Below are positions 16,307 through 25,127 of a stretch of DNA of 35,217 bases, one piece after another. The stretch's first letter is position 1, and the number at the start of each line of letters is the position of its first letter. The stretch covers positions 1-35,217 of the forward strand of contig JAFRNP010000152.1 of NCBI GenBank assembly GCA_017430145.1, given 5' to 3'. Source of the stretch: Clostridia bacterium (lineage in GTDB: Bacteria > Bacillota > Clostridia > Oscillospirales > Acutalibacteraceae). The position numbers were made by a program, and so were the translations under genes. Below the pieces are notes generated by a model. The model was given only the letters and a program-made list of their open reading frames with translations, ran no database searches and had not been told where the DNA came from.

Positions 16307-17161
16307 ATGAAACGGATCTTGACTATCCAGGATATTTCGTGCTTCGGCAAATGCTCGCTGACTGTGGCGCTGCCGCTGCTTTCCGCCATGGGGATCGAAA
16401 CGGTGATCCTGCCTACGGCGGTGCTCAGCACCCACACCATGTTCAAGGGCTTTACCTGCAAGGACCTGTCGGACCAGCTTGCGCCCATCACCGCGCACTG
16501 GAAGCAGGAGGGCATCACGTTTGACGCGATCTATACCGGGTATCTCGGCACCGAAGAAGAGATCGAGGCTGTGAAAGAGATCTTCCGTGATTTTGCGGAT
16601 AAAAACACCCTGCTTTTCGTTGATCCCGCCATGGGCGACAACGGCAAGCTTTATCCGGCGTTTGACCTTGCCTATGCGAAAAAGAACGCTACGCTGTGCG
16701 GAGCGGCGGACGTGATCGTACCCAATATCACGGAGGCGGCGTTTATGACGGGGCTGCCGTATAAAGACGAATACGACGAGGACTACGTGAAGGAGCTGCT
16801 GCAGGCGCTTGTCGCCCTCGGCTGCGGCACGGCCATTCTGACCGGCGTTTCGCTGTCTGAAGGCAAGACCGGCGCCATGGGGCTCGACGCAAAGACCGGC
16901 GAATACTTCGCCTACCAGAACGACCGCGTGGACGCCGCCTTCCACGGTACCGGCGATATCTTTTCAAGCGTTTGCGTCGGCGCGCTGCTGCAGGGGCTTG
17001 CGCGCACCGCCGCCCTGAAGCTTGCGGCGGATTATACCGCGGACACGATCGCCCTTACAAAGGACGACCCCAAAAAGCCCTGGTACGGCGTCAACTTCGA
17101 GTCCACGGTCCCGCAGCTCGTCGACGCCCTCAGGGCGGCAGCCCCGGAGGCGTATAAATAA
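16307..17161 (+). CDS. Pyridoxamine/pyridoxal kinase (PdxY/PdxK-like)
   Basis: This is a ribokinase-superfamily kinase that phosphorylates vitamin B6 vitamers with ATP in the salvage route to PLP. The 284-residue product shows the N-terminal ILTIQDISCFGKCSLTVALP, the substrate region TVILPTAVLSTHTMF, VDPAMGDNGKLY (near 105), PNITEAAFMTGL (near 144), and the anion-hole/catalytic GTGDIFSSV near 215 with its aspartate. Length and motifs match pyridoxamine kinases of Clostridia. It is divergent from the PdxR-like gene, which probably controls it. RBS GGAGG lies 8 bases before ATG. Confidence 0.92.
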   Translation: MKRILTIQDISCFGKCSLTVALPLLSAMGIETVILPTAVLSTHTMFKGFTCKDLSDQLAPITAHWKQEGITFDAIYTGYLGTEEEIEAVKEIFRDFADKNTLLFVDPAMGDNGKLYPAFDLAYAKKNATLCGAADVIVPNITEAAFMTGLPYKDEYDEDYVKELLQALVALGCGTAILTGVSLSEGKTGAMGLDAKTGEYFAYQNDRVDAAFHGTGDIFSSVCVGALLQGLARTAALKLAADYTADTIALTKDDPKKPWYGVNFESTVPQLVDALRAAAPEAYK

Positions 17162-17192
17162 AAAGAAGCATCAGCGGAAATACTGATAATAC

Positions 17193-17226
17193 GCAGCGCC
17201 GTGCGGATTCGTCCTCACGGCGCTGC
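17193..17226 (+). terminator. Strong hairpin after the B6 kinase gene (probable terminator)
   Basis: An 11-bp perfect stem (GCAGCGCCGTG, 17193-17203, with 17216-17226) encloses a 12-base loop. It lies about 30 bases after the kinase stop. The following tract is only weakly T-rich, so termination may be partial. Confidence 0.55.
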
Positions 17227-17361
17227 TTAGTATGTGTGTCGGGCATGGGCAACGATTTGGCGGCGCAGGTCAATGATCAGGTGCTCGCGTTGTATGCGAA
17301 AACCAAAGTGAGAGGTTTTAACCTGGGAAGAAATGAGGCCTCTCATATTAGAAGCTTTTCG

Positions 17362-18468
17362 TCAGACGAAGTACCGGGTGATCATCTGGTACAGGTCGTT
17401 ACCGCTGACAAAAAACGCCGTCAGTCCCATCTCCACGACCAGAATGGGGATCGTCAGCCACAGCCGCGCCCGGAAAAATGCCGAAGCGGCGTCCGTTTTT
17501 TCTCTGACAAAGGGTTCTTTGCGGGTATAAAACCCAAAGACCGTCAGCACGGGCGCCATAATCAGCGTGGAATACGGCAGCCGGGTCGAGGTGAGAAAGC
17601 AGGCGATGAGGCATGCGGCGAAGGGGACCAGCAGGGCGGCGATCAGCGTGGGCTGCGGTTTCAGCGTAACAGTCTCCTCGCGGATTTCCTCGGTCTTTGT
17701 TTTGTCTTCCTTTTTGACTTTTACGCGTTTGTAAACCTTCTTTTTTACCGGCAGAAGCACATACACGGTCAGCGCGACGCCGGGCAGTATGACGGCGGCG
17801 GCGGTGAGCAGGGACGGGTTGAGGTTTAAGGAGGGTACAATCTGGTACCGGCTCCGGTTGGCGCAGAAGACCAGCCAGAGAAACGAGCCCTCGTCGAATC
17901 TGTCCGGGCGGGAGAGGCTGCCGGAGACAAAGGCGCAGACCATGGCGGGGATGGACGCGGCGACGCCGACCCACTTGTGCGCCCCGTCCTCGAAGACGAA
18001 GAGGAAGAGGAGCCCCAGCGTCACGAGAGTGAACAGCGAGACGGGGCAGAGCAGGGCGAGCAGCATCGGGCACAGGAAGTCGAACGCATAGAGCGCGGGC
18101 TTTTCCGGCAGGTACAGGTGCGCGAGGATCCAAAGCGCAGCGATGCAGGCGGTCAGGGGGTACGTCAGCCCCGGGATCGCGGTCATGAACAGGGGGTCGA
18201 CGAACAGCAGCGCCGACAGAAGCCAAACGCCGGGCCCTCCGAGGTCATAGATCTTCAGAACGAGCACAGCGACCAGCGCGCTCAGGACGGCGGCGGTGAG
18301 AAAGGCGCAGACTGTAATCACCGTGCCGCTGCCGGAGCGGACGCCGTTGTAGTAGGACATCAGCGAGCTGTAGGGGATCGTGAACAGCAGCTTGCAGAAC
18401 AGACCCGCGCTCAGCCAAAGGATATGGGAGGGCCTGACGGCGCCTGAAGCGACGTTTTCTTTTTTCAT
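17362..18468 (-). CDS. Polytopic membrane protein of unknown function
   Basis: The 368-residue protein has many hydrophobic helices, roughly nine or ten, between residues 15 and 360. A charged Lys/Glu-rich loop near residues 240-265 (VKKKVYKRVKVKKEDKTKTE) splits the helices into two groups. The family is not recognised. It starts 13 bases after the stop of the upstream membrane protein gene on the same strand, so both form one transcript. The neighbours are a glycosyltransferase and sugar-activation genes, so a role in making or moving a surface glycan is plausible but not shown. The plus-strand open frames here are shadows. Confidence 0.75.
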   Translation of the reverse strand: MKKENVASGAVRPSHILWLSAGLFCKLLFTIPYSSLMSYYNGVRSGSGTVITVCAFLTAAVLSALVAVLVLKIYDLGGPGVWLLSALLFVDPLFMTAIPGLTYPLTACIAALWILAHLYLPEKPALYAFDFLCPMLLALLCPVSLFTLVTLGLLFLFVFEDGAHKWVGVAASIPAMVCAFVSGSLSRPDRFDEGSFLWLVFCANRSRYQIVPSLNLNPSLLTAAAVILPGVALTVYVLLPVKKKVYKRVKVKKEDKTKTEEIREETVTLKPQPTLIAALLVPFAACLIACFLTSTRLPYSTLIMAPVLTVFGFYTRKEPFVREKTDAASAFFRARLWLTIPILVVEMGLTAFFVSGNDLYQMITRYFV

Positions 18469-18481
18469 GCTCCGTACCTCC

Positions 18482-19741
18482 TCAGCTTTGCCGCTGCATG
18501 CACAGCGCCAGCTCCGCGATCAGCGCGACGCAGAAAAAGCGGCGGCGTTTCGCGGTGTCGATCGCCTCGTGCAGAGCCGCCACGACCTCTTGCCGCCCCT
18601 GCAGGAGAAAGTACAGGATCAGTATGACCTGCACGAGGATGTTGTTCGCGAAGTATTTGGAGCTCTCCCACGAGAGGATGATGACGGGGACCGTCACAAC
18701 GGGGGAGACGGCACACAGAAGATAGACGATCTTTTGGAGCGGCGCCTCGGTGTTTTTGATCACCTTGCGCCAGAACCAGATCAGCACGGCGTAGATCGGC
18801 ACGGCGGTGAACAGGGTGTTCCAGAGCAGCAGCATGCCGTTCGTCCAGTCCATAAAGTAGATCTCATAGGTCTTTTTGAATACCTCGCCGACCGGGAGGA
18901 AGTAGTCGAACAGACAGGTCTCCACCAGCGCCTGCCGCGCCTCGGCGGTTAGGTTGTCCGCAAAGCGGGCGTAATAGTAATCGACCATCTCGTAGCCGTC
19001 CGCGAACCCCAGCTTCTTTTCCGACAGGGCGCTGAACAGGCCCAGGGCGATCATCCCCACGTAGGAAACCAGGCAGATGGCAAGGTTTTTTTTGGAAAAG
19101 CTGCTGTCGAACAGCTTCTGCAGAAGGATAATGGAAATCAGCAGCATGCTGCAGAACAGGAAAACGGGGTTGATGACGGTCGCGAGGAAGCACAGCGGGA
19201 TCGTAAACCAAATGCCGACGCTGTGTTCGGTCAGGAGTACGGCAAACAGCGTCAGCCCCCACAGCAGCTTATCGAGCTTCAGGTCGCCGACGTACGCCCG
19301 GAAGGTGACGGGCAGGATACACAGCACAACGACCGTCAGAAGCACAAAACGGTGGACCATCCGGTCGTCGTCGCTCGCGGTCAGGCTGTCGGCGCGCGTT
19401 TTGGTACGGCTGAGCGCGGAGCCGATGCACAGGGCGGCGCCCACGAGCATCGGCAGGCTCATGAACACGCTGATGGTGTTGATATCCCGGATGGAGACCG
19501 TGTCCATGAACCAGCTGACGATCTCGCCGACCAGCCCTCTGGAGACAAAGCCGTGGTCGTAGGTGTAAAGATAATGGATTTGGTAGTAATTGAGCTGATT
19601 GTTGCTCCCGTCGTTCATTTTTCTGCAGTAGACAAAAAGCATATAGACCAACAGGAGCCCAAGCGGGAGCAGATAATACAGCAGCTGCTCCCGCTTGCGG
19701 CGGGCAGCTGCCGTTGATTGCAGCCTGGACAATGCGCGCAC
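18482..19741 (-). CDS. Polytopic membrane protein, possible glycan-assembly component
   Basis: The 419-residue protein has a short basic N-terminus and then about ten hydrophobic helices. A polar stretch after the first helix includes YDHGFVSRGLVGEI (near residues 61-74), a kind of re-entrant or external loop motif seen in uncharacterised membrane proteins of polysaccharide loci. The topology resembles polymerases or lipid-linked sugar transferases, but no named family is recognised. It is the first gene of a two-gene minus-strand unit and diverges from the glycosyltransferase gene across a 180-base control region. Confidence 0.75.
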   Translation of the reverse strand: MRALSRLQSTAAARRKREQLLYYLLPLGLLLVYMLFVYCRKMNDGSNNQLNYYQIHYLYTYDHGFVSRGLVGEIVSWFMDTVSIRDINTISVFMSLPMLVGAALCIGSALSRTKTRADSLTASDDDRMVHRFVLLTVVVLCILPVTFRAYVGDLKLDKLLWGLTLFAVLLTEHSVGIWFTIPLCFLATVINPVFLFCSMLLISIILLQKLFDSSFSKKNLAICLVSYVGMIALGLFSALSEKKLGFADGYEMVDYYYARFADNLTAEARQALVETCLFDYFLPVGEVFKKTYEIYFMDWTNGMLLLWNTLFTAVPIYAVLIWFWRKVIKNTEAPLQKIVYLLCAVSPVVTVPVIILSWESSKYFANNILVQVILILYFLLQGRQEVVAALHEAIDTAKRRRFFCVALIAELALCMQRQS

Positions 19742-19779
19742 CCCTTTCCGAAAAACGTTTAGAGACCGGGTTCAGGTGT

Positions 19780-19808
19780 ATTATAATATGCGGCGTCGAG
19801 ATTTGCAA
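19780..19808 (-). promoter_or_regulatory. Promoter of the two membrane protein genes
   Basis: On the minus strand TTGCAA (19808-19803) and a consensus TATAAT (19785-19780) are separated by 17 bases, about 40 bases upstream of the start at 19741. Confidence 0.75.
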
Positions 19809-19856
19809 GCGGTTCCACGAAAAAACAAGGCAGGGGCACAAAAAAAAGCGATTCGC

Positions 19857-19885
19857 TTGACAAAAGGGCAATAATTCTGTATTAT
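19857..19885 (+). promoter_or_regulatory. Promoter of the glycosyltransferase/FKP/radical SAM operon
   Basis: A consensus TTGACA (19857-19862) and TATTAT (19880-19885) are 17 bases apart. The start codon of the glycosyltransferase gene is at 19922. No other promoter is seen before 27041, and gaps between the four genes are only 37-51 bases, so this one probably serves the whole unit. Confidence 0.8.
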
Positions 19886-19921
19886 AATAAAATGAATAAG
19901 TATATGAGGAACTGAAGCGAT

Positions 19922-20659
19922 ATGGGGGAATTCACCGGTCTGAGCGTGCTGCTTCTGGCGTCAAACGAGCGCGAGCTGCTGCGCCGGACCATCGATGGGG
20001 CGGCAGACGCCTGCGGAGCCGATCTGAAGGAGATCGTGATCCTGCTTCTTTCGCCGGACTGCCCGGCGGCGGCGGAGTGCGGAGCCATCGGCGACACCTG
20101 GAAGGGCGTGCCGCTGCGTTGCATCGTGCAGCGGAAAAAAGGCGTGCTCAACGCGGTGACGGAGCTTGTTTTCGCGGCGCGGACCTCCCATTTTGTGCTC
20201 ATGTCCTCGGATCTGGAGATGGATCCCCGGACGCTGGCGCGTCTGCTGCCCGTCGCGCGGGCGCACCCGGACGCTATCGTCTGCGCTTCCAAATGGCAGA
20301 GGGGGTCGGTGATCCGGGGTTACAGCCTGTTTTACCGAATTGCGAACCGGACGGTCAATTTGCTGGCAGCCCGGCTGGTCGGCTCCGACGGGCGGGACCT
20401 GTTCACGGTCTATCAGATCTATCCGCTCAGCCTGTTTGAGGCGATGGGCTTTTCCACAGACGACCGGCTGGTTTTCGAGTACACCCTGCGCCCGGTCTGC
20501 CGCGGCGCGGAGTATATCGAGCTGCCGACCGTCTTCCGCCGGCGCCCGCAGCGGCGCTCCCGCAGCAGCCTGCGTCTGCTCGTCACCCTTTTTTTTCGTT
20601 TTCTGGCCGCCGCAGTCCGTCTTCGCGCAGAGCGCAGACGGTTATCGCCGGAAGCATAG
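19922..20659 (+). CDS. Family 2 glycosyltransferase
   Basis: This is a 245-residue GT-A-fold, family 2-like glycosyltransferase. It shows the N-terminal nucleotide-binding strand LSVLLLASNERELLRRTI, the acidic metal-site motif SSDLEMD (95-101) and a later DDRLVFEYTLRP near 183 in the acceptor region. A weakly hydrophobic segment near the C-terminus, followed by an Arg-rich tail, could touch the membrane. The donor and acceptor sugars are unknown. The next gene makes an activated sugar, so the two probably work together. Confidence 0.82.
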   Translation: MGEFTGLSVLLLASNERELLRRTIDGAADACGADLKEIVILLLSPDCPAAAECGAIGDTWKGVPLRCIVQRKKGVLNAVTELVFAARTSHFVLMSSDLEMDPRTLARLLPVARAHPDAIVCASKWQRGSVIRGYSLFYRIANRTVNLLAARLVGSDGRDLFTVYQIYPLSLFEAMGFSTDDRLVFEYTLRPVCRGAEYIELPTVFRRRPQRRSRSSLRLLVTLFFRFLAAAVRLRAERRRLSPEA

Positions 20660-20710
20660 GTCCTTGTCCCATCCGCGCAGCAGTTTGTCTGCGCGCAGAA
20701 AGTTGAGCGT

Positions 20711-23134
20711 ATGAACAAAATCGGTTTTGATCTTGTCCTCCTGTGCGTGGGGGATGAAAAGCAGCGTCTGCTGGCGGAACGTTCGGTTCCCCGGCTGGAG
20801 AAAGCGTACGGGGCGCCGTTTCTTGTCGTCGAGGACAGTCCGGCCGGCAGGCGGATCGGCTCCGGCGGCGCTGTGCTGCAGGCGCTGAGAAGGGCGCGGG
20901 AGCGCGGGGACGCGCGGCGGGTCCTGCTTCTCAACGCCGGCGGCCTGAATACCCGCACGCCCAATTACGCGCTTCGCGGAAAACCCGCGATCCCTCTGTT
21001 TTTTCCGGGGGAGGAGACGCTGCTGGACGCGATCCTGCATCGCGTTGCTGCGCTGGCGCCGCGGCTCGGCGACGGGCTGCTTGTCTATTGTACAGACATT
21101 CTGGTCGACTTTTCCTCCGTCAAAGAGGACCTCATCCGGAGCACGGCGTTTTGTGTGGACGCGCCGCCGTCCGTCGGCGCGAGGCACGGCGTTATGTTCC
21201 CGGACTTCAACGGCGAACTGAGTGAATATCTGCAAAAAGCGCCTGTGGACGCGCTTGCGGCGTTTGCCGACGGGGGTGGCGCGGGCAATACCGTTCCGGT
21301 GGATACGGGGACGGTCTGGTTCCATGCAGAGCATGTTCAGACACTGTGCGCGCTGGCGGACGAGCTTTTTCAAAAGCGCGGCGGGATTCCCCGCCTGGAC
21401 CTGTATGAGGATATCCTTGCTTCCGCCGCGCACAGACGTGAGCGCGGCTCCCTTGCCTGCGCCGCCGACACGGAGCTGTCGGAGATGATCTGGGACCGGA
21501 TCCGCCGTTTTGTCATAGACGTCCATAGGCTTCAGCAGCCGTTTTATCACTTCGGGACCACGGTGCAGGTGCTTGAAAACCTGCGGGCGCTTTTTCCCGA
21601 AAAGCGTATTTTTATCGCCAACAGCATCGTCCCGGCCTCCGCGCGGGTGGGTGAGGGCACGCTTTTGGACGGCGTCCGCCTGCGCGGCGGGACGCGCGTC
21701 GGCGCCGGGTGCATGGTGACGGACGTCGACCTGGAGGACGTTACGGTCCCCGACCGGACCGCCGTATCCGGGTACCGCCTGAAGGACGGCAGGTATGTCG
21801 CCGCCGTCCTGCCGGTGGGAACGTCGCCTGACGGGCAGCAGGCGCTCATGCGCGAGCTTTGGGAAAAGCCGCTGTTTTATCCCAAAGACTCCTTCTCCGC
21901 CTCCCTGCGCGCCGCGCTCAGCGACGACCGGCAGGGGAGAACGGTCAGCCTTGCCGACTGTCTGAAGGAAGCCGACCTGGGAGTTTCTGCGGACTGGCGT
22001 CAGTATCTGCGCGACGCCGCCGCAGCGCCGCCGCCTGACAAGCGGTACGCGGCGTACAGGGAGCGGATCCTCGCGGACCATTTTGCACGGACGCCCCCGC
22101 TCAAGCGGCTGCGCTGCGTGTGCGATCGTGTCAGCCGCAGCCTGCCGGTTCGCCTCAATTTTTCAGGGACCTGGACAGACTGTATGCCCTATTGTATCGA
22201 GAACGGCGGCGAGGTGATCAACGCCTCCGTCCGGGTCGGTAAAGGGGGACCGGTTTTCGCGGTCGCCGGGCGCTGTCACGAAAAGAAAATCAAGATCTGT
22301 TCCGTTGACCCGCCCTTCTGTTCGGGGGAATTTGACCCGAAAAAGGGGCTGGAGACGCTTTCGGCGCTGGATCTGCCCCGCGCGGCTCTCCTAGCCCTGG
22401 GTGTGACGCCGGATACGGTGATCGAGGACGGCATCTTTTTGTGCGTCGCAGTGAACACCGTCATCAGGGGCTCCGGGCTCGGCGTCAGCAGTATCCTACT
22501 GTACGCCTGCCTTGACGCCCTTTGCGAGCTGCTCGGGATCAAAAAAACGCAGGACGAGCTGATTTCCTGTGTGTTTGCCGCTGAGCAGCTCATGGGTACC
22601 GGCGGCGGCTGGCAGGACCAGGGCGGCGTCGTCTGCAGCGGGATCAAAAGCGTCTGGGCGCCGCCGGGGCTGCCGCAGCGCGTGACGGTGACGCCGATCG
22701 ACGTTTTGCCCGGCTTTACGCAGGCGCTTTCGGACCGACTCGTGCTGATACCCACCGGGCAGCGGCATTTCGGCAGGTTCATCGTCACGGACGTGATGGG
22801 GCGCTACCTGAGCGGGGATCCTGAGAGCAGAGCTGCGCTGCGGGCGCTGTACGCGCTGAACGCCGAGGTCCGGCGCTCAGCCGGACAGGGGGACCTTGAC
22901 AGGTTCGCTTCGGCCGTCCGGCTGCACTGGACGCTGCTGCAGCGGCTCTCGCCGCTAATCTGCCCGGACGGGATCGGCGGGCTGCTGCAGGCCTGCGCGC
23001 CCTGGACGGACGCCGTGTGTCTGTGCGGCGCCGGCGGCGGCGGGTACGCGTACGCGCTGCTCAAGCCCGGCGTCACCCCCGACGCGCTCGGCGAGCGTCT
23101 GGGCACGGCGGTCCTGCCGGCGACGGTCGTATGA
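20711..23134 (+). CDS. FKP-like bifunctional sugar kinase / nucleotide-sugar pyrophosphorylase
   Basis: The 807-residue protein has the layout of Bacteroides Fkp (L-fucokinase/GDP-fucose pyrophosphorylase). Residues 1-about 440 form the nucleotidyltransferase half, with DSPAGRRIGSGGAVLQAL near 38-55, the segment LLNAGGLNTRTPNYALRGKP near 76, and left-handed beta-helix repeats around ARVGEGTLLDGVRLRGGTRV near 312. Residues about 470-807 are a GHMP kinase, with RLNFSGTWTD, the ATP loop GSGLGVSS near 586, GGGWQDQGG near 630 and CGAGGGGYAYALL near 772. It probably converts a free sugar to its 1-phosphate and then to an NDP-sugar. L-fucose is the obvious candidate. The segment usually reading SGGDSKR in Fkp is AGGLNTR here, so another deoxy-sugar or heptose is possible. 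Confidence 0.82.
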   Translation: MNKIGFDLVLLCVGDEKQRLLAERSVPRLEKAYGAPFLVVEDSPAGRRIGSGGAVLQALRRARERGDARRVLLLNAGGLNTRTPNYALRGKPAIPLFFPGEETLLDAILHRVAALAPRLGDGLLVYCTDILVDFSSVKEDLIRSTAFCVDAPPSVGARHGVMFPDFNGELSEYLQKAPVDALAAFADGGGAGNTVPVDTGTVWFHAEHVQTLCALADELFQKRGGIPRLDLYEDILASAAHRRERGSLACAADTELSEMIWDRIRRFVIDVHRLQQPFYHFGTTVQVLENLRALFPEKRIFIANSIVPASARVGEGTLLDGVRLRGGTRVGAGCMVTDVDLEDVTVPDRTAVSGYRLKDGRYVAAVLPVGTSPDGQQALMRELWEKPLFYPKDSFSASLRAALSDDRQGRTVSLADCLKEADLGVSADWRQYLRDAAAAPPPDKRYAAYRERILADHFARTPPLKRLRCVCDRVSRSLPVRLNFSGTWTDCMPYCIENGGEVINASVRVGKGGPVFAVAGRCHEKKIKICSVDPPFCSGEFDPKKGLETLSALDLPRAALLALGVTPDTVIEDGIFLCVAVNTVIRGSGLGVSSILLYACLDALCELLGIKKTQDELISCVFAAEQLMGTGGGWQDQGGVVCSGIKSVWAPPGLPQRVTVTPIDVLPGFTQALSDRLVLIPTGQRHFGRFIVTDVMGRYLSGDPESRAALRALYALNAEVRRSAGQGDLDRFASAVRLHWTLLQRLSPLICPDGIGGLLQACAPWTDAVCLCGAGGGGYAYALLKPGVTPDALGERLGTAVLPATVV

Positions 23135-23177
23135 CAGGCGTCAACAGCCTTGCAAGTTTTTTTATGGAGAGTCGGAT

Positions 23178-25090
23178 ATGAAAAGGATCTACATGGCGCA
23201 GCCGAATTCCAAATACGGGGATTCCATTTATTTCCCCTATACTGCCGGGTCCCTGATCGCGTACGCGTTTGAGGATCTCGCGGTGGCGCGTCGCTTTACC
23301 CTCGGCGCCTTCATCTATAAAAAAGAGGACGTGGAGACGGTGGTCGGTCGCATGGGGAGCCGTTTTTGACGGGCTTTTCCTGCTATCTCTGGAATTACGA
23401 GTACAACAAGGCGCTGGCCGCCGCGATCAAGAAGAAATGGCCCGCGTGCGTCACTGTGTTCGGCGGACACCAGATATCCCGGGGCTGCGAGTTGGAGGAC
23501 GATCCGGTCGCGGACGTCCTGATGTACGGCGAGGGAGAGGAGAATTTCCGTTCGCTTCTTAAGGCGCTGGCGGGAGAGGGGACGCTGGACGCGATCCCGA
23601 ACCTGATGTTCCGCCGCGGCGGCGAGAAGGTGTTCACGCCACAGGAGACGGTGTGCATCCCCGAGCGGGTTTCCCCGTATCTTAAGGGCTGGTTCGACGA
23701 CCTCATGCGCACGGAAAAGGAGTATTCGTTCTCCGCCATTCTTGAGACAAATCGCGGCTGCCCGAATCGCTGCGCCTTCTGCGACTGGGGGAACATCAAA
23801 TCCCGTGTGCGGCAGTACGACAAGACGCTGGTATTTGCGGAGATCGACTGGTTCTCCAAAAACCGGATCGAATACGTCTACTGCACAGATGCTAATTTTG
23901 GGTTGTTTCCCCGCGATGAGGAGTTTGTAGATTATGTGATCAACAAGTTCCGTACGACCGGCTACCCGAAGAAGTTCCAGACGGCGTACTCCAAAAACAA
24001 CCCGGAGACGGTGTTCCGGCTGAATAAGAAATTCAACGACGCGGGCATGAACAAGGGCGCGACTCTGTCGTTCCAAAGCCTGTCGCCGGTGGTGCTTGAG
24101 AACATCTACCGAAAAAACATGCCCCTGAAGAGCTTTCAGGAGCTGATGCGGCTGTATTATACCAACGGCATCGCGGCGTACTCCGAGCTGATCCTCGGGC
24201 TGCCGGGCGAAACCTACGAGTCCTTCCGGGACGGCATGGAGCTGCTGCTGGAGAACGGGCAGCATATGGCGATCAACTTTTTTAACTGTGAGCTGCTGGC
24301 GAACTCCGCCATGGGGCAGAAGGAATACATCGAAAAGTACGGCATCGTCACCCGCCGCATGGAGCAGAATCAGTACCACATCCTGCCGGAGACGGCGGGC
24401 ATCCGGGAGTATTCCCGCATCGTCGTGGCGACCGCCTCCATGCCGGAGGACCGCTGGATCGACGCGAACATCATCGGGATTTTTGTGCGAGCGTTCCACA
24501 ACCTGGGGCTGCTGCAGTGCTTCGCCATCTATCTGTATTATGAGAAGGGGGAGCGCTACACCGCGTTTTACGAGCGCCTGATCGCTTACGCGGCGGCGCA
24601 TCCGGACACGGTGTGCGGGCAGATCTACGCCTGGCTGCGCAAAAAATACCGGGAGGTGCTGGACGGCTGCGGCGCGCTGACCTGGCGAGACCCCGCCTTC
24701 GGACAGCTGAACTGGCCGATGGAAGAGAGCGTATTTCTGATGGTCGTCAGGGATCACGGCAGGTACTGCCGGGAGATCCGGGCGTTCCTGCAGGGCCTGA
24801 TCGACGACGGGACCCTGCTGGAGGACCTATGGGCGTACCAGAACGCTGTCGTAAAGACCCCGTTTCTGCAGAAGAAGGAGATTGTCTGCCGGTGGAATTG
24901 GCGGCGGTTCTTCGCCGACGTCTACGAGAACAAAACGCCGGCGCTTGAAGCACGGCAATGTCGCTATCTGATCGATCCCGGCGACATATCCTCCGATTTC
25001 CCGACCTTCGCCATGAGAACGATCTGGTTCGGCAGGCGCGGCGGGCAGAATATTGTTTCGGATATCAAAGAGCTCCCCGACGACGTTTGA
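23178..25090 (+). pseudogene. B12-binding radical SAM protein, copy 1, interrupted by a one-base frameshift
   Basis: Residues 1-63 are read from 23178 to a TGA at 23367. The rest follows in the -1 frame from 23366. One extra T in the run at 23363-23367 would restore a reading of exactly 1914 bases, the same length as copy 2. The reading would pass from SRF into LTGFSCY, just like PFLIGFSCY in copy 2. The N-terminal half is a cobalamin-binding-like domain (FGGHQISRG). The radical SAM iron-sulfur motif is intact as RGCPNRCAFCDWG (CxxxCxxC). Apart from this site nothing looks decayed. It may be a sequencing error, a recent mutation, or programmed slippage at TTT-TGA. The chemistry is unknown; a sugar or glycan substrate is inferred from context. 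Confidence 0.8.
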
Positions 25091-25127
25091 ACCACACGCC
25101 GGACGCCGAACTTTTTGGAGAAGCAGG

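Noticed and set aside
20642..22081. 479-residue minus-strand open frame opposite the FKP-like gene
   Set aside because: Antisense shadow in GC-rich DNA; the plus strand has clear GHMP and nucleotidyltransferase motifs and the minus product is Arg/Gln-rich without family features.
23315..24757. 480-residue minus-strand open frame opposite radical SAM copy 1
   Set aside because: Antisense of a gene with intact CxxxCxxC motif; similar shadows occur opposite copy 2.
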